Source: Streptomyces sp. NBC_00582 (GTDB lineage Bacteria > Actinomycetota > Actinomycetes > Streptomycetales > Streptomycetaceae). Taken from it: a stretch of DNA of 64,000 bases. Below the pieces are notes generated by a model. It saw nothing but the letters and a program-made list of their open reading frames with translations, searched no databases and was not told where the DNA came from. The position numbers and the translations under genes were made by a program. Where the stretch lies: assembly GCF_036345155.1 (NCBI RefSeq), contig NZ_CP107772.1, forward strand, positions 744,001-808,000, given 5' to 3'. Below are positions 34,581-44,300 of this stretch, piece by piece (positions within the stretch are counted from its first letter, which is position 1; the number at the start of each line of letters is the position of its first letter).

Positions 34581-35708
34581 ATGGGCAAACGACGGTTCGG
34601 TGTACCGACTGCTGTCGCGGACTGGGTGATCGCCGTGGGCGTGGCGGCGTTGATGCTGGGCGACGGGTGGTCGGGGGAGCACCCCGGCACGGGACCCGAC
34701 CTGCTCGGCTACGCACTCCTGGCGGTCGGCGGCCTGGCGCTGGCCGCGCGCCGCAGGGCTCCGGTCGTCGTCCTGGCCGTCACCGGACTGTGCGCGGTGG
34801 GCTACCAGTCGGCCGGGTTCGACGTGCTCACCGTCGCGTACCTGGTCGCGGTGTACGCCGCGGTGCGGGCCGGACACCTCGCCCTTGCGGTGATCGCGTC
34901 CGCGACCCTGCTGGTGGCTCTGCAGCTCACAGCGCTGGTCCTCCGCGACGGCCCGGTGGGCGAGGTGTCGGTGCAGGCCCGGAGCACCCTGGAACTCGCC
35001 TGGCTCGTCGCCGCCTTCGCCGCGGGGGAGGCGGTGCGGCAGGCGGAGCAGCGGGCAGAGGAGGCCGAGCGCACCCGGGAGGAGACCGCGCGGCGCCGTG
35101 CCGACGAGGAACGGCTGCACATCGCCCGGGAACTGCACGACTCGCTCACCCACCAGATCTCCGTCATCAAGGTGCAGTCCGAAGTCGCCGTCCACGTGGC
35201 CCGCAGACGCGGCGAGACGGTGCCGGAGACGCTGCTGGCGATCCAGGAGGCCGGACGTGAGGCGAGCCGGGAGCTGCGCGCGACCCTGGAGGCGCTGCGC
35301 GACGACGACACGGCCCCGCCGCGTGGGCTCGCCGACGTACCGGAACTGGTGGAGCGGGCCGGCAGGACCGGTCTGGAGGCGACGCTGACGGTCGAGGGGC
35401 AGCGGCACGACGTGCCGGCCGCGGTGGGCCGGACCGCCTACCGGATCGTCCAGGAGTCCTTGACCAACATCGTCCGGCACGCCGCCGCCACCACGGCATC
35501 GGTCCGGATCGCCTACCGGCCCGACGCCCTCGCGCTCCGCATAGACGACGACGGCAAGGCCACGCCGGGCACCGCCCCCATGCCCGGCGTCGGGCTGATC
35601 GGCATGCGCGAACGCGTCACCGCCCTCGGCGGCTTCCTGCGCGCCGAACCGCGCGGCGAAGGCGGCTTCAGCGTCCGGGCCGAACTCCCCGTGGAGCGAA
35701 CGTCGTGA
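34581..35708 (+). CDS. Two-component sensor histidine kinase (NarL/HisKA_3 type)
   Basis: 375 residues from ATG 34581. The N-terminal ~150 residues form four to five membrane helices with short loops and no sizeable external sensor domain, so it may sense a signal in the membrane. A short coiled coil (EAVRQAEQRAEEAERTREET) leads to the HisKA_3 dimerisation helix with the phospho-acceptor His186 (IARELHDSLTHQIS). The HATPase_c domain follows (AYRIVQESLTNIVRHA as N-box; DDDG and GVGLIGMRERV as G-boxes). It should phosphorylate the response regulator encoded just downstream, with which it overlaps by four bases (GTGA). The divergent position next to the MMPL gene suggests control of export or an envelope-stress response rather than of the PKS. 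Confidence 0.94.
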   Translation: MGKRRFGVPTAVADWVIAVGVAALMLGDGWSGEHPGTGPDLLGYALLAVGGLALAARRRAPVVVLAVTGLCAVGYQSAGFDVLTVAYLVAVYAAVRAGHLALAVIASATLLVALQLTALVLRDGPVGEVSVQARSTLELAWLVAAFAAGEAVRQAEQRAEEAERTREETARRRADEERLHIARELHDSLTHQISVIKVQSEVAVHVARRRGETVPETLLAIQEAGREASRELRATLEALRDDDTAPPRGLADVPELVERAGRTGLEATLTVEGQRHDVPAAVGRTAYRIVQESLTNIVRHAAATTASVRIAYRPDALALRIDDDGKATPGTAPMPGVGLIGMRERVTALGGFLRAEPRGEGGFSVRAELPVERTS

Positions 35709-36367
35709 TCCGAGTCCTGCTGGTCGACGACCAGCCGCTCATCCGCAGCGGATTCCGCGCCCTCCTCGACCTCGAGGACGACATCGAGGTGGTGGCCGAG
35801 GCCGCCGACGGCAAGGAGGGCCTGGAGCTCGCCAGGGAACACCTGCCCGACATCGCGCTCGTCGACATCCAGATGCCGGTCGTCGACGGCATCGAGGCGA
35901 CCCGGCGCATCGCCGCGGACCCGGCTCTGACCGGGGTGCACGTCGTCATCCTGACCAACTACGGCATGGACGCGTACGTCTTCGACGCGCTGCGCGCCGG
36001 CGCCGCGGGATTCCTCGTCAAGGACATCGTCCCGGACGACTTCCTGCACGCCGTCCGCGTGGCCGCACGCGGCGACGCCCTGCTCGCACCCTCGATCACC
36101 CGCAAGCTGATCGACAGGTACGTGACCCAGCCGCTCGACACCGGTGCCGAGGCTGGGCTCGAAGAGCTGACCGGCCGCGAACGCGAGGCCGTCGCCCTCG
36201 TCGCGCGGGGCCTGTCCAACGACGAGATCGCCGGCCACATGGTGATCAGCCCGATGACCGTGAAAACGCACATCAACCGGGCGATGACCAAACTCCACGC
36301 CCGCGACCGAGCCCAACTCGTGGTCCTCGCCTACGAATCCGGCCTGGTCGTCCCGCGCAGCTCCTGA
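35705..36367 (+). CDS. NarL/LuxR-family response regulator
   Basis: 220 residues; the GTG start overlaps the kinase stop, implying translational coupling. The receiver domain (residues 1-120) has the acidic pair Asp8-Asp9, the phospho-acceptor Asp54 (ALVDIQMP) and the conserved Lys in FLVKD. The C-terminal LuxR helix-turn-helix (about residues 150-212) contains ELTGREREAVALVARGLSNDEIAGHMVISPMTVKTHINRAMTKL, a standard DNA-recognition unit. It is probably activated by the adjacent kinase. The best candidate binding site in the window is the twin palindrome at 34477-34521. The next 124 nt before the convergent ferredoxin reductase gene hold no clear terminator. Confidence 0.95.
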   Translation: MIRVLLVDDQPLIRSGFRALLDLEDDIEVVAEAADGKEGLELAREHLPDIALVDIQMPVVDGIEATRRIAADPALTGVHVVILTNYGMDAYVFDALRAGAAGFLVKDIVPDDFLHAVRVAARGDALLAPSITRKLIDRYVTQPLDTGAEAGLEELTGREREAVALVARGLSNDEIAGHMVISPMTVKTHINRAMTKLHARDRAQLVVLAYESGLVVPRSS

Positions 36368-36491
36368 CGCCCCGGGCCGGGAACTTCGCCGACCGTGCCC
36401 CGTCCGTGCCCTTCGAAGTGGCGAACAGCGGTTACCACAGGTGTCTGGGCGCTCGCAGCACTCGAGAGCCTTCCCCTATTCGGTCACAGCG

Positions 36492-37697
36492 CTAGCCCGC
36501 CGGGGCCTTCACGGGCAGGCCCGTCCAGCGGGCCGCGGTCTCCACCAGGGGGCGGAGTTGCTGGGCGGCGCGCGGCGAGTTGACGGCGACCGCGCCGCGG
36601 ACCTGGTCGCCCACGCAGTAGACGGCGGTGAACTTCCGTTCGGCGGGGCTGCCTTCGACGATGTGGCATCGGTCGGCCCCGGCCACCTCCCCGAACACCT
36701 GGACCTTCAGGTCGTGCTGGTCGGTCCAGAAGTAGGGCAGCGGTGCCACGGGCCGGGCGCCGGTGCCGGCGAGCAGGTTGCGGGCGACCGCGACCGCCTG
36801 TTCGGTGGCCTGCGCGCGGTGTTCCCACCGTCTGCGCCGCCCCGTCCGGGGGTCGGGCCGGTTCGCGATGTCGCCCGCGGCCCACACACCGGGGCCGGCC
36901 GCGCCCAGGCCGTCGCAGACGACGCCGTCCTCGACACGGATTCCGCTGCCCGCCAGCCACTCGGTGTTGGGGAGCGAACCCGCCGCGACCAGCACCAGGT
37001 CCGCGGGCAGGCGGGTGCCGTCGGCCAACAGGACCCCGTCGGCCGCGCCGCCCGCGCCCAGCACCTCGGTCACCCTCCCGCGCCGGAAGCGCAGCCCGAG
37101 ATCGCGGTGGACGGCCGCGACCAGTCCGGCCGCCTGGGGCCCGAGCAGGTCGAGCAGCGGTACGGGTTCGGTACCGACCAGGGTGACGTCGGCACCCAGT
37201 CCCCGGGCGGCGACGGCCGCCTCCGTGCCGAGCAGACCGGCCCCGGCCACCACCAGCCGCCGTCCTTCGCCGAGGGCCTCCCGCAGGGCGAGCGCGTCGT
37301 CGAGGGTGCGCAGGACGTGGACGCCGGTCAGTGCCTCGGCGCCGGGCAGGGTGCGGGGCCGTACGCCGGTCGCGACGACGACGGCGTCGGCGTGCAGACG
37401 GCTGCCGTCGGCGAGTTCGACCGTGCGCCCGGCCCGGTCGAGGCGGGTGACGGCGATGCCCAGGCGCAGGTCGATACGGGCACGGTCGTAGGCCTCGGGT
37501 GCGCGCAGGCGGACGCGGTCGGGCTCCCAGCGGCCGGAGAGGATCTGCTTGGACAGGGGCGGCCGGTCGTACGGCGGATGGGGTTCGGCGCCGACGACGG
37601 TGAGACGGCCCTCGTAGCCCTGTCGTCGGAGGGTCTCGGCGGTGGTGGCGCCCGCGGCGCCCGCGCCGACGACGACGATCTCGTCCAGGCCGGTCAA
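36492..37697 (-). CDS. FAD-dependent ferredoxin reductase
   Basis: 401 residues. The most likely start is TTG 37697, overlapping the RmlB stop as TTGA, with a G-rich tract 6 nt upstream; this puts the FAD-binding motif (EIVVVGAGAAGATTAETL) at the N-terminus. A second Rossmann motif for NAD(P)H (LVVAGAGLLGTEAA), the ATG-like VVVATGVRPRTL, and the second FAD contact (GVWAAGDIA) are all present. This is the putidaredoxin-reductase type fold that passes electrons from NAD(P)H to a ferredoxin serving a P450. It ends the co-directional run glycosyltransferase-ferredoxin-rmlA-rmlB-reductase and probably shares its transcript. Together with the ferredoxin it could feed the P450 at 27888-29333. Confidence 0.93.
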   Translation of the reverse strand: MTGLDEIVVVGAGAAGATTAETLRRQGYEGRLTVVGAEPHPPYDRPPLSKQILSGRWEPDRVRLRAPEAYDRARIDLRLGIAVTRLDRAGRTVELADGSRLHADAVVVATGVRPRTLPGAEALTGVHVLRTLDDALALREALGEGRRLVVAGAGLLGTEAAVAARGLGADVTLVGTEPVPLLDLLGPQAAGLVAAVHRDLGLRFRRGRVTEVLGAGGAADGVLLADGTRLPADLVLVAAGSLPNTEWLAGSGIRVEDGVVCDGLGAAGPGVWAAGDIANRPDPRTGRRRRWEHRAQATEQAVAVARNLLAGTGARPVAPLPYFWTDQHDLKVQVFGEVAGADRCHIVEGSPAERKFTAVYCVGDQVRGAVAVNSPRAAQQLRPLVETAARWTGLPVKAPAG

Positions 37698-38719
37698 CGG
37701 GTGCCCCCCGCGCTCTGCTTCATCGGCTCCCACCAGGCCCGGTTCTCCCGGTACCAGTCGACGGTCTCGGCCAGGCCGGTGGCGAAGTTCTTGCGCGGCC
37801 GGTAGCCCAGTTCGTCGCGGATCTTGGACCAGTCGACGCAGTAGCGGCGGTCGTGGCCCTTGCGGTCCCTGACGTACTCGACGCGTTCCGGTCCGGCGCC
37901 GCAGGCGTCGAGGAGGAGGTCGGTCAGGCGGCGGTTGGTCAGCTCGGTCCCGCCGCCGATGTTGTAGACCTCGCCGGGGCGACCGCCGGTGCGGACCAGT
38001 TCGATGCCCCGCACATGGTCGTCGACGTGCAGCCAGTCGCGTACGTTGCCGCCGTCTCCGTACAGCGGCACCTTGTGGCCGTCGAGGAGCCGGGTGACGA
38101 ACAGCGGGATCACCTTCTCCGGGTACTGGTGGTGGCCGTAGTTGTTCGAGCACCGGGTCACCCGCACGTCCAGGCCGTGGGTGCGGTGGTGGGCCAGCGC
38201 CAGCAGGTCGGAGGAGGCCTTGGAGGCCGAGTAGGGCGAGTTGGGCAGCAGCGGGCTCTCCTCCGTCCAGGCGCCGGTGTCGATGGAGCCGTACACCTCG
38301 TCGGTGGAGACGTGGACGAAGGGGCCCACGCCGTGGCGCAGAGCGGCGTCGAGCAGGGTCTGGGTGCCCAGGACGTTGGTGCGGACGAACTCGGCGGGGT
38401 TCAGGATCGAGCGGTCCACATGGGACTCCGCGGCGAAGTGCACCACCTGGTCGTGCCGGGCCATGAGGTCGTCGACGAGTTCCGGGTCGCAGATGTCGCC
38501 CTTGACGAAGCAGAACCCGGGATGGTCGTGCACGGGGTCCAGGTTGGCCGGGTTGCCGGCGTAGGTGAGCCTGTCCAGGACGGTGACGGTGACGTCGGCC
38601 GGACCGTCGGGTCCGAGCAGGGTCCGTACGTGGTGGGAGCCGATGAAGCCGGCGCCGCCGGTCACCAGGATGCGGACGGCAGGGCCGGCCGCGCGCGGGG
38701 CGGTGTCGGGTCCGGTCAT
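37694..38719 (-). CDS. rmlB: dTDP-glucose 4,6-dehydratase
   Basis: 341 residues. The ATG at 38719 overlaps the rmlA stop (ATGA). It converts dTDP-glucose to dTDP-4-keto-6-deoxyglucose, the branch point for deoxysugars. Extended SDR motifs are clear: NAD-binding VTGGAGFIGSHH (residues 19-30), the TDE triad in HVSTDEVYG, and the catalytic YSASK. The N-terminus has an extra ~14 polar residues before the Rossmann strand. Placement directly after rmlA in an overlapping pair shows a dedicated sugar-nucleotide supply for the cluster. It could also be named strE/desIV-like. Confidence 0.96.
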   Translation of the reverse strand: MTGPDTAPRAAGPAVRILVTGGAGFIGSHHVRTLLGPDGPADVTVTVLDRLTYAGNPANLDPVHDHPGFCFVKGDICDPELVDDLMARHDQVVHFAAESHVDRSILNPAEFVRTNVLGTQTLLDAALRHGVGPFVHVSTDEVYGSIDTGAWTEESPLLPNSPYSASKASSDLLALAHHRTHGLDVRVTRCSNNYGHHQYPEKVIPLFVTRLLDGHKVPLYGDGGNVRDWLHVDDHVRGIELVRTGGRPGEVYNIGGGTELTNRRLTDLLLDACGAGPERVEYVRDRKGHDRRYCVDWSKIRDELGYRPRKNFATGLAETVDWYRENRAWWEPMKQSAGGTR

Positions 38720-39783
38720 GAGGAGATCTGCACCCGCCCGTGGTCGCCTATCACCAGACGGTGGGTGGCCGGCACGCGCGGGCCCAGCGAGACCCGTACG
38801 TTGCGCCCGACGAGGGAGCCCTCCACCCGGCGGACGCTGTCGAACCGGGACTCCCGCAGGATGATCGAGAACTCGATCTCGCTGTTGCGGATGACGCAGT
38901 CCTCGGCGATGGACGTCGACGGGCCGATGTAGGAGTTCTCGACCACGGTGCCGGGGCCGATGATCGCGGGCCCCACGATGCGCGATCCGCGGATGACCGC
39001 TCCGGCGTCGATCCGCACGCGGCCGACGATCTCGCTGGTCTCGTCGACGTCCCCGTCGACGCGGTACTCCAGCAGATCCAGCAGTCGGCGGTTGACGTCG
39101 AGGATGTCCGTGACGTTTCCGGTGTCCTTCCAGTAGCCGGTGATCACCGTGGTGCGCACGTCGTGGTCGCGTTCCAGCAGCCACTGGATGGCGTCGGTGA
39201 TCTCCAGCTCGCCGCGCGGGGAGGGGCGGATGGCGCGCACCGCCTCGTGGATCGCGGGGCCGAAGAGGTACACGCCGACCAGCGCGAGGTCGCTGCGGGG
39301 CCGCTCGGGTTTCTCCTCCAGGCGCACCAGGCGCCCGACGTCGTCGAGTTCGGCGACGCCGAAGGCGGACGGGTCGGGCACCCGGGTGAGCAGGAGCTGG
39401 GCGTCCGGGCGTTCCTTGCGGAACTCGTCCACGGAGTCGGTGATGCCGCCGAAGACGAAGTTGTCGCCGAGGAACATCACGAAGTCGTCGTCGCCGAGGA
39501 AGTCCCGGGCGATGAGCACGGCGTGGGACAGGCCCAGCGGGGCTTCCTGCCGCAGGTAGGTGACCTCGAGTCCGAAGTCGGAGCCGTCGCCGACGGCCTG
39601 CCGGATCTCGTCCTCGGTGTCGCCGACGACGATCGCGACCTCGGAGATGCCGGCGTCCGCTATCGCCTCCAGGCCGTAGAAGAGGATGGGCTTGTTGGCG
39701 ACCGGCACCAACTGCTTCGCGGAGGTGTGGGTGATCGGCCGCAGCCGGGTGCCCGCACCGCCCGAGAGCACGAGAGCCTTCAC
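38716..39783 (-). CDS. rmlA: Glucose-1-phosphate thymidylyltransferase
   Basis: 355 residues, GTG start. It makes dTDP-glucose from glucose 1-phosphate and dTTP. The signature GGAGTRLRPIT is at the N-terminus, with the substrate regions LGDNFVFGG and EEKPERPRSDLALVGVYLF. The length and the C-terminal hexapeptide (left-handed beta-helix) repeats, such as AVIRGSRIVGPAIIGPGTVVENS, mark the long StrD-like form found in many antibiotic clusters, rather than the ~290-residue RmlA of cell-wall pathways. It overlaps rmlB by four bases and follows the ferredoxin gene by 45 nt. Confidence 0.95.
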   Translation of the reverse strand: MKALVLSGGAGTRLRPITHTSAKQLVPVANKPILFYGLEAIADAGISEVAIVVGDTEDEIRQAVGDGSDFGLEVTYLRQEAPLGLSHAVLIARDFLGDDDFVMFLGDNFVFGGITDSVDEFRKERPDAQLLLTRVPDPSAFGVAELDDVGRLVRLEEKPERPRSDLALVGVYLFGPAIHEAVRAIRPSPRGELEITDAIQWLLERDHDVRTTVITGYWKDTGNVTDILDVNRRLLDLLEYRVDGDVDETSEIVGRVRIDAGAVIRGSRIVGPAIIGPGTVVENSYIGPSTSIAEDCVIRNSEIEFSIILRESRFDSVRRVEGSLVGRNVRVSLGPRVPATHRLVIGDHGRVQISS

Positions 39784-39828
39784 GGTTCCATCCCGCCTAA
39801 CTGGTGTCGTGGGTGTCGGGGGTGGCCG

Positions 39829-40020
39829 TCAGGGCTGCAGCTCGATCGCGCCCGAGGGGCAGATCAGCTCCGCCTCGGTCACGGCGGCGTGCAGGTCCTC
39901 GGACGGTTCGGGCTGGAGCAGTTCCACCAGGCCGTCCTCGTTCTGTTCGAAGACGGCGGCGGCGGCCAGCACGCACTGACCGGCTCCGACACAGCGCTCG
40001 CGGTCCACATTGATCTTCAC
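39829..40020 (-). CDS. [3Fe-4S] ferredoxin
   Basis: 63 residues, GTG start with AGGAA 7 nt upstream. It carries electrons to a P450. The cluster ligands are Cys10, Cys16 and Cys54; residue 13, the position of the extra Cys in [4Fe-4S] relatives, is Ala, so a [3Fe-4S] cluster is expected. The acidic surface is typical of P450 partners. No P450 gene is directly next to it, which is unusual for this family; the only P450 in the window is about 10.5 kb away. It sits between the glycosyltransferase and rmlA, in the same direction. Confidence 0.94.
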   Translation of the reverse strand: MKINVDRERCVGAGQCVLAAAAVFEQNEDGLVELLQPEPSEDLHAAVTEAELICPSGAIELQP

Positions 40021-40085
40021 GGTGTCGTTCCTGTTCCTGGGGGTCGGGATGGTTGTCGGTGCGGTGGCCGGGGCCGGCGAGGTGC

Positions 40086-41336
40086 TCAGCGCACTTCCGC
40101 CAGACGCTCCAGGTCGGCCACCAGGTCGTGCGGCCTCGGCATCGCCAGGGACTCGGCCCGCAGCCGCCGGGCGGCGTCCGCGGTCTCGGGGTCGGCGACG
40201 AGCCGCCTCAGCCCGTCGCGGACCTTCTCCACGGTGGCGTCGCCGTGGCGCAGGTACATGCCCGCCCCCACCTCCTCCAGCGCCTGGCCGCGCTGCTCGT
40301 GGTCGGCGATCAGGGTGGAGAGCATCATCTGGGGCACTCCGGTGACCATGGCGGTGGCGAAGGTGCCGTAGCCGCCGTGGTGGATGACGGCCGAGCAGCT
40401 CGGCAGCAGTGTGCTCAGGGCGACGGAGTGGACGGCCCTGGCGTTGTCGGGGAGGGTGCCGAGCTGTTCGACCTGGGCGGGCAGCAGTGCGGCGACCACC
40501 TCCACGTCCTCGTCGGCGAGGGCGTCGAGGATCCGCGGGATGGAGACGTAGTCACCGCCGTAGTCCTCGGTGTTGGAGGTGCCGAGGCTCAGGCAGACCC
40601 GGGGCCGCTTGGGCGCCTCGCGCAGCCAGTCCCACACCACCGCCCGGCCGTTGTAGGGGACGTACCGCAGGGGCAGTTCGGGGGAGGCCGACGGAATCGA
40701 CAGGGACCGCGGCACGGTGCTGATGGTGGCCTGGCCGTGCAGCAGCTCCTCGTCGCAGGAGAACCCGAACGGCTCCGACCTCGCCGCGAGCCAGTCGGCG
40801 AGCGGGTCGACACGCTCCGACTCGGGCTGCTCGCGCATCAGTTCCAGGTAGGTCTGCCGGGTGCGGCCCCACACGTCGGAGCACCACATCAGCCGGGCGT
40901 GGGCGGCTCCGCTGATCCGGGCCGCGAGGGCACCGGCGTACGCCAGCGGGTCCCGGATCACCAGGTCGGGCCGCCAGCTCTGGGCGAACGCGGCCAGGTC
41001 GTCGATCATGGGGTCGTTGTACGGGGCGAACGCGTAGGGGACGCTCAGCGCGAAGCGCTCCTTCAGCTCCGCCCAGTCCACCTGGCCGCGTTCGCAGCGG
41101 CTCCAGTTCGCGGTCGCGTAGTCCTGCGACTCCCGGTAGGCGGACATGTCCCGGTGGACATCGTGGTCGGTGCCGACGGGGACGGCGGTGAGTCCGGCGC
41201 CGGTGATGATGTCGGTCGCCAGGGGGTAGCTGGCCACCCGCACCTCGTGGCCGGCCGCGCTGAGCGCCCACGCCAGCGGAACCATCAGATACACATGGGA
41301 TTTCTCGGACAGACTGACGAACAGGACCCGCATCAT
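40086..41336 (-). CDS. Macrolide glycosyltransferase (GT1, DesVII/EryCIII-like)
   Basis: 416 residues. Start ATG 41336 (or the next codon, ATG 41333) overlaps the stop of PKS gene Y as ATGA, so translation is coupled to the last PKS protein. The GT-B fold is visible: N-terminal [24 protein letters not shown] acceptor domain, and the C-terminal donor signature [20 protein letters not shown]. It should move a dTDP-deoxysugar onto a hydroxyl of the macrolactone. Members of this family such as DesVII and EryCIII need a P450-like helper (DesVIII/EryCII type); none is in the window. The longer frame upstream of 41336 lies inside the thioesterase and is a shadow. Confidence 0.94.
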   Translation of the reverse strand: MMRVLFVSLSEKSHVYLMVPLAWALSAAGHEVRVASYPLATDIITGAGLTAVPVGTDHDVHRDMSAYRESQDYATANWSRCERGQVDWAELKERFALSVPYAFAPYNDPMIDDLAAFAQSWRPDLVIRDPLAYAGALAARISGAAHARLMWCSDVWGRTRQTYLELMREQPESERVDPLADWLAARSEPFGFSCDEELLHGQATISTVPRSLSIPSASPELPLRYVPYNGRAVVWDWLREAPKRPRVCLSLGTSNTEDYGGDYVSIPRILDALADEDVEVVAALLPAQVEQLGTLPDNARAVHSVALSTLLPSCSAVIHHGGYGTFATAMVTGVPQMMLSTLIADHEQRGQALEEVGAGMYLRHGDATVEKVRDGLRRLVADPETADAARRLRAESLAMPRPHDLVADLERLAEVR

Positions 41337-44300
41337 GCTCCCTCGGTCGGTCGGGCCGGCGCAGGGCCCGCGGTGTGCGATGGCAGTACCGTGGCGATCC
41401 AGTCGGCGAGGGCGCCCGCCGTGGTGGCGGCGTGGGACTCCATCATCGTGAAGTGGTTGCCGGGGACGTCGACGACGCGGTCGGCGCCCTCCCAGGAGCT
41501 CTGCCACTCCCCCGGCGCGAGCGGCTCCGGGCCGTCCGCGGAGACGGGCGGTTCGGCGGGCCGCACCAGCAGCACGGGCGCGGACAGCTCGCCCGGGTCC
41601 CACTCCCCGATCATCCGGATGTACCAGCTCATGGCCGAGAGCCGGTCGGTGTCCATGTGCGCGAACATCGACTCCCGGTCGAACATCCCGCCCAGCATCT
41701 GGGCCGAGAAGCGGGTGAACGGCGAGTCCGCGCGCGGCATGTAGGTGTCGAGCAGGACCACCGCCAGCGGCGGATGTCCCGACCGCTCCAGATGGCGGGC
41801 GGCGGCCAGGGCCAGGATGCCGCCGGACGACGAGCCGGTGAGCACGAAGGGCCTGCCGTCCGCGCACCGCAGGACCCACTCGGCCTGTGTCGCGGCCACC
41901 ACGTCCAGCGTGGCGGGCAGCGGCTCGCCGCGCCCGAAGCCGGGGGTGGGCAGCGCCCACACGTCCTGTCGGCCGCGGAACGCGGCGGCGAACCGCGCGT
42001 ACTGGTGGACACCGGCCAGCGCCACGTACGAGCTGAAGCAGATCAGCGCGGGGCCGTCGTCGCCGGCGGCCAGCCGCAGACCGGCGGGCCGGTCGGTCAG
42101 GTCGGCCGGGGACTCGAAGACCGGCCGCAGTTCGGCGACCGCCTGCAGCAGTGCGAAGCCGTCGTCGATTCGGCCCTGTTCACAGGCACCGCGGAACAGC
42201 GCGCCCACGGTGTCCTCGGGGCGGGCGGCGCGCCGGGCCGGGTCGTCGTCGCCGCGCGCCGCGCCCGGGTCTCCGGGGGGCGCGGCTGCCGCCCCCGCGG
42301 ACCGTGCGGCCAGATCTGCGGCGAGCGCCTGGGGGGTGTCGAGGTCGAAGACGAGGGTCGGGGGGAGCCGGAAGCCGGTCAGGGCCCCGAGCCGGTTGCG
42401 CAGTTCGACGGCGGTCAGCGAGTCGAAGCCGAGTTCCGCGAAGTGCCGGTCGGGCGCCACCTCGTCCGTGGAGTCGTGCCCGAGGACGCCGGCGACCTGC
42501 TCGCGGACCGTGGCCAGCAGCAGGGCGAGCCGCTCGGGACCGGCGAGGTCCGCGAGCCGTGCGGACAGCGACCGTCCGGCGCCGTCGGCCGGGGCTCCCG
42601 AGGCCACCGCGCGCCGTACCGCGCCACGGGACGCGGTGGCCGGGGCCCGCCTCGCGACGGCGACCACGGCCGCGTCGGGAGCGGTGACGGCGGCGTCGAA
42701 GAGGGCGAGGCCGGCCTCGGTGGTCAGCGGCAGCATGCCGTTCCTGGACATCCGCTCCCGGTCGGCGGCGCCGAGCCCCGCGGTCATGCCGCTCTCCGCC
42801 GCCCACAGCCCCCAGCCGATCGAGGTGGCGGGCAGCCCGCGGGCCCGCCGGTGGTGGGCGAGCCCGTCGAGGAAGGCGTTGGCCGCCGCGTAGGCGCCCT
42901 GCCCCGCCGCGCCGAAGGTACCCGCCGCGGAGGAGTACACCACGAACGCCGACAGGTCCCGGTCCTGCGTCAGCCGGTGCAGGTGCCAGGCCGCGTCGGC
43001 CTTGGGCCGCAGGACCGCGTCGGTCCGGGCGTCGGTCAGCGAGGTCAGGGTCGCGTCGTCGACGACACCGGCGACATGCACGACGGCGGTCAGCGGATGC
43101 GCGTCGGGCACACGGTCGAGCAGGGCCTCGAGCGTGTCGGGGTCGGCGACGTCGCAGGCGACGAGAGTGGCCTCGGCGCCGTGCGCGGCCAGTTCGGCGA
43201 CCAGCGCCTCGGCCCCCGGCGCGTCCGCGCCGCGCCGGGACGCCAGCAGCAGCCGGCGCACTCCGTGGGCGGTGACCAGGTGCCGTACCACCAGGGTGCC
43301 GAGGGCTCCGGTGGCACCGGTGACGAGGACGGTGCCGTCGGACACGAAGGGCGCGAGGGGCGTGGCGTCGCCGTCGGGAGCCGGGCCCCGTGCCGTGAGC
43401 CGGGGCACCAGGAGCCTGCCGTCGCGTACGGCGGACTGCGGGAGGGCGGCGGCGATCGCGGCCGGTACGGCGCCGGGTGAACCGTCGTCACCGGACGACG
43501 TGGGCGGGGCGAGGTCGAGCAGCTGCACCCGGTCGGGGTGCTCCAGCTGGGCGGACCGGACGAGCCCCCACAGCGCGGCGGCGGGCAGATCGCCGACGTC
43601 CTCCGTCTCGGCGGTGGCGAGGGCCCCGCGGGTGACCAGGACCAGACGCGAGTCGGCGAACCGGTCGTCGCCGACCCAGTGCCGGACGAGACCGACGGCC
43701 TCGGCCAGCAGTTCCCTCGTGGCCTCGGGCACCGGCCCGGCGGATGCGGCGCACACGGTGAGGACGACCTTGGGCGCGGCGGTGCCGGTGTCCACGGCGG
43801 CGGCGAGCGAGGCGAGGTCGGCGTAGCACTCCAGGTGTACACCGGCCGTGTCCAGTGACTCGGCGAGACCGCCGTCGCCCTGCCCGAGGAGCGCCCAGCG
43901 CACGGTCTCGGGAGCCGGGGCGGCGGGCTGCGGGTCGGCCTGCCGCCAGCGCTGCACCAGCAGGGGCGGCATGTCGGGAGCCGCCCCGCCCTCGGAGGCG
44001 TCGTCGGGCCGGCCGGGGGTGATCCGGCGCAGCAGCAGTCCGTCGGCCGTGGCCACCGGCCGGCCCTCGGGGTCGGCGACGGACACCGTGTAAGCGTCCG
44101 GACGGCCGGTGGGCGCCAGATGGACCCGCAGCGCGCTCGCTCCCGTCGCGTGGAGGGAGAAGCCGCTCCAGGCGAACGGCAGGGTCGCCCCGGCCTCCTC
44201 GTCGCCCGGGACGTCCAGCGCCCTGACGAGCAGGGTCTGCACGGCGGCGTCCAGCAGGGCCGGGTGCAGCCCGTAACGAGCCGCCTCGGCCCGATGCGAC

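Noticed and set aside
36368..36491. Possible hairpin after the response regulator (TTCGCC with GGCGAA)
   Set aside because: The stem is only six base pairs across a loop of about 29 nt, too weak to call a terminator.
41337..41960. N-terminal extension of the glycosyltransferase frame into gene Y
   Set aside because: The segment overlaps the thioesterase and is Arg/Gly-rich. The transferase fold begins exactly at MRVLFVSL, with ATGA coupling.
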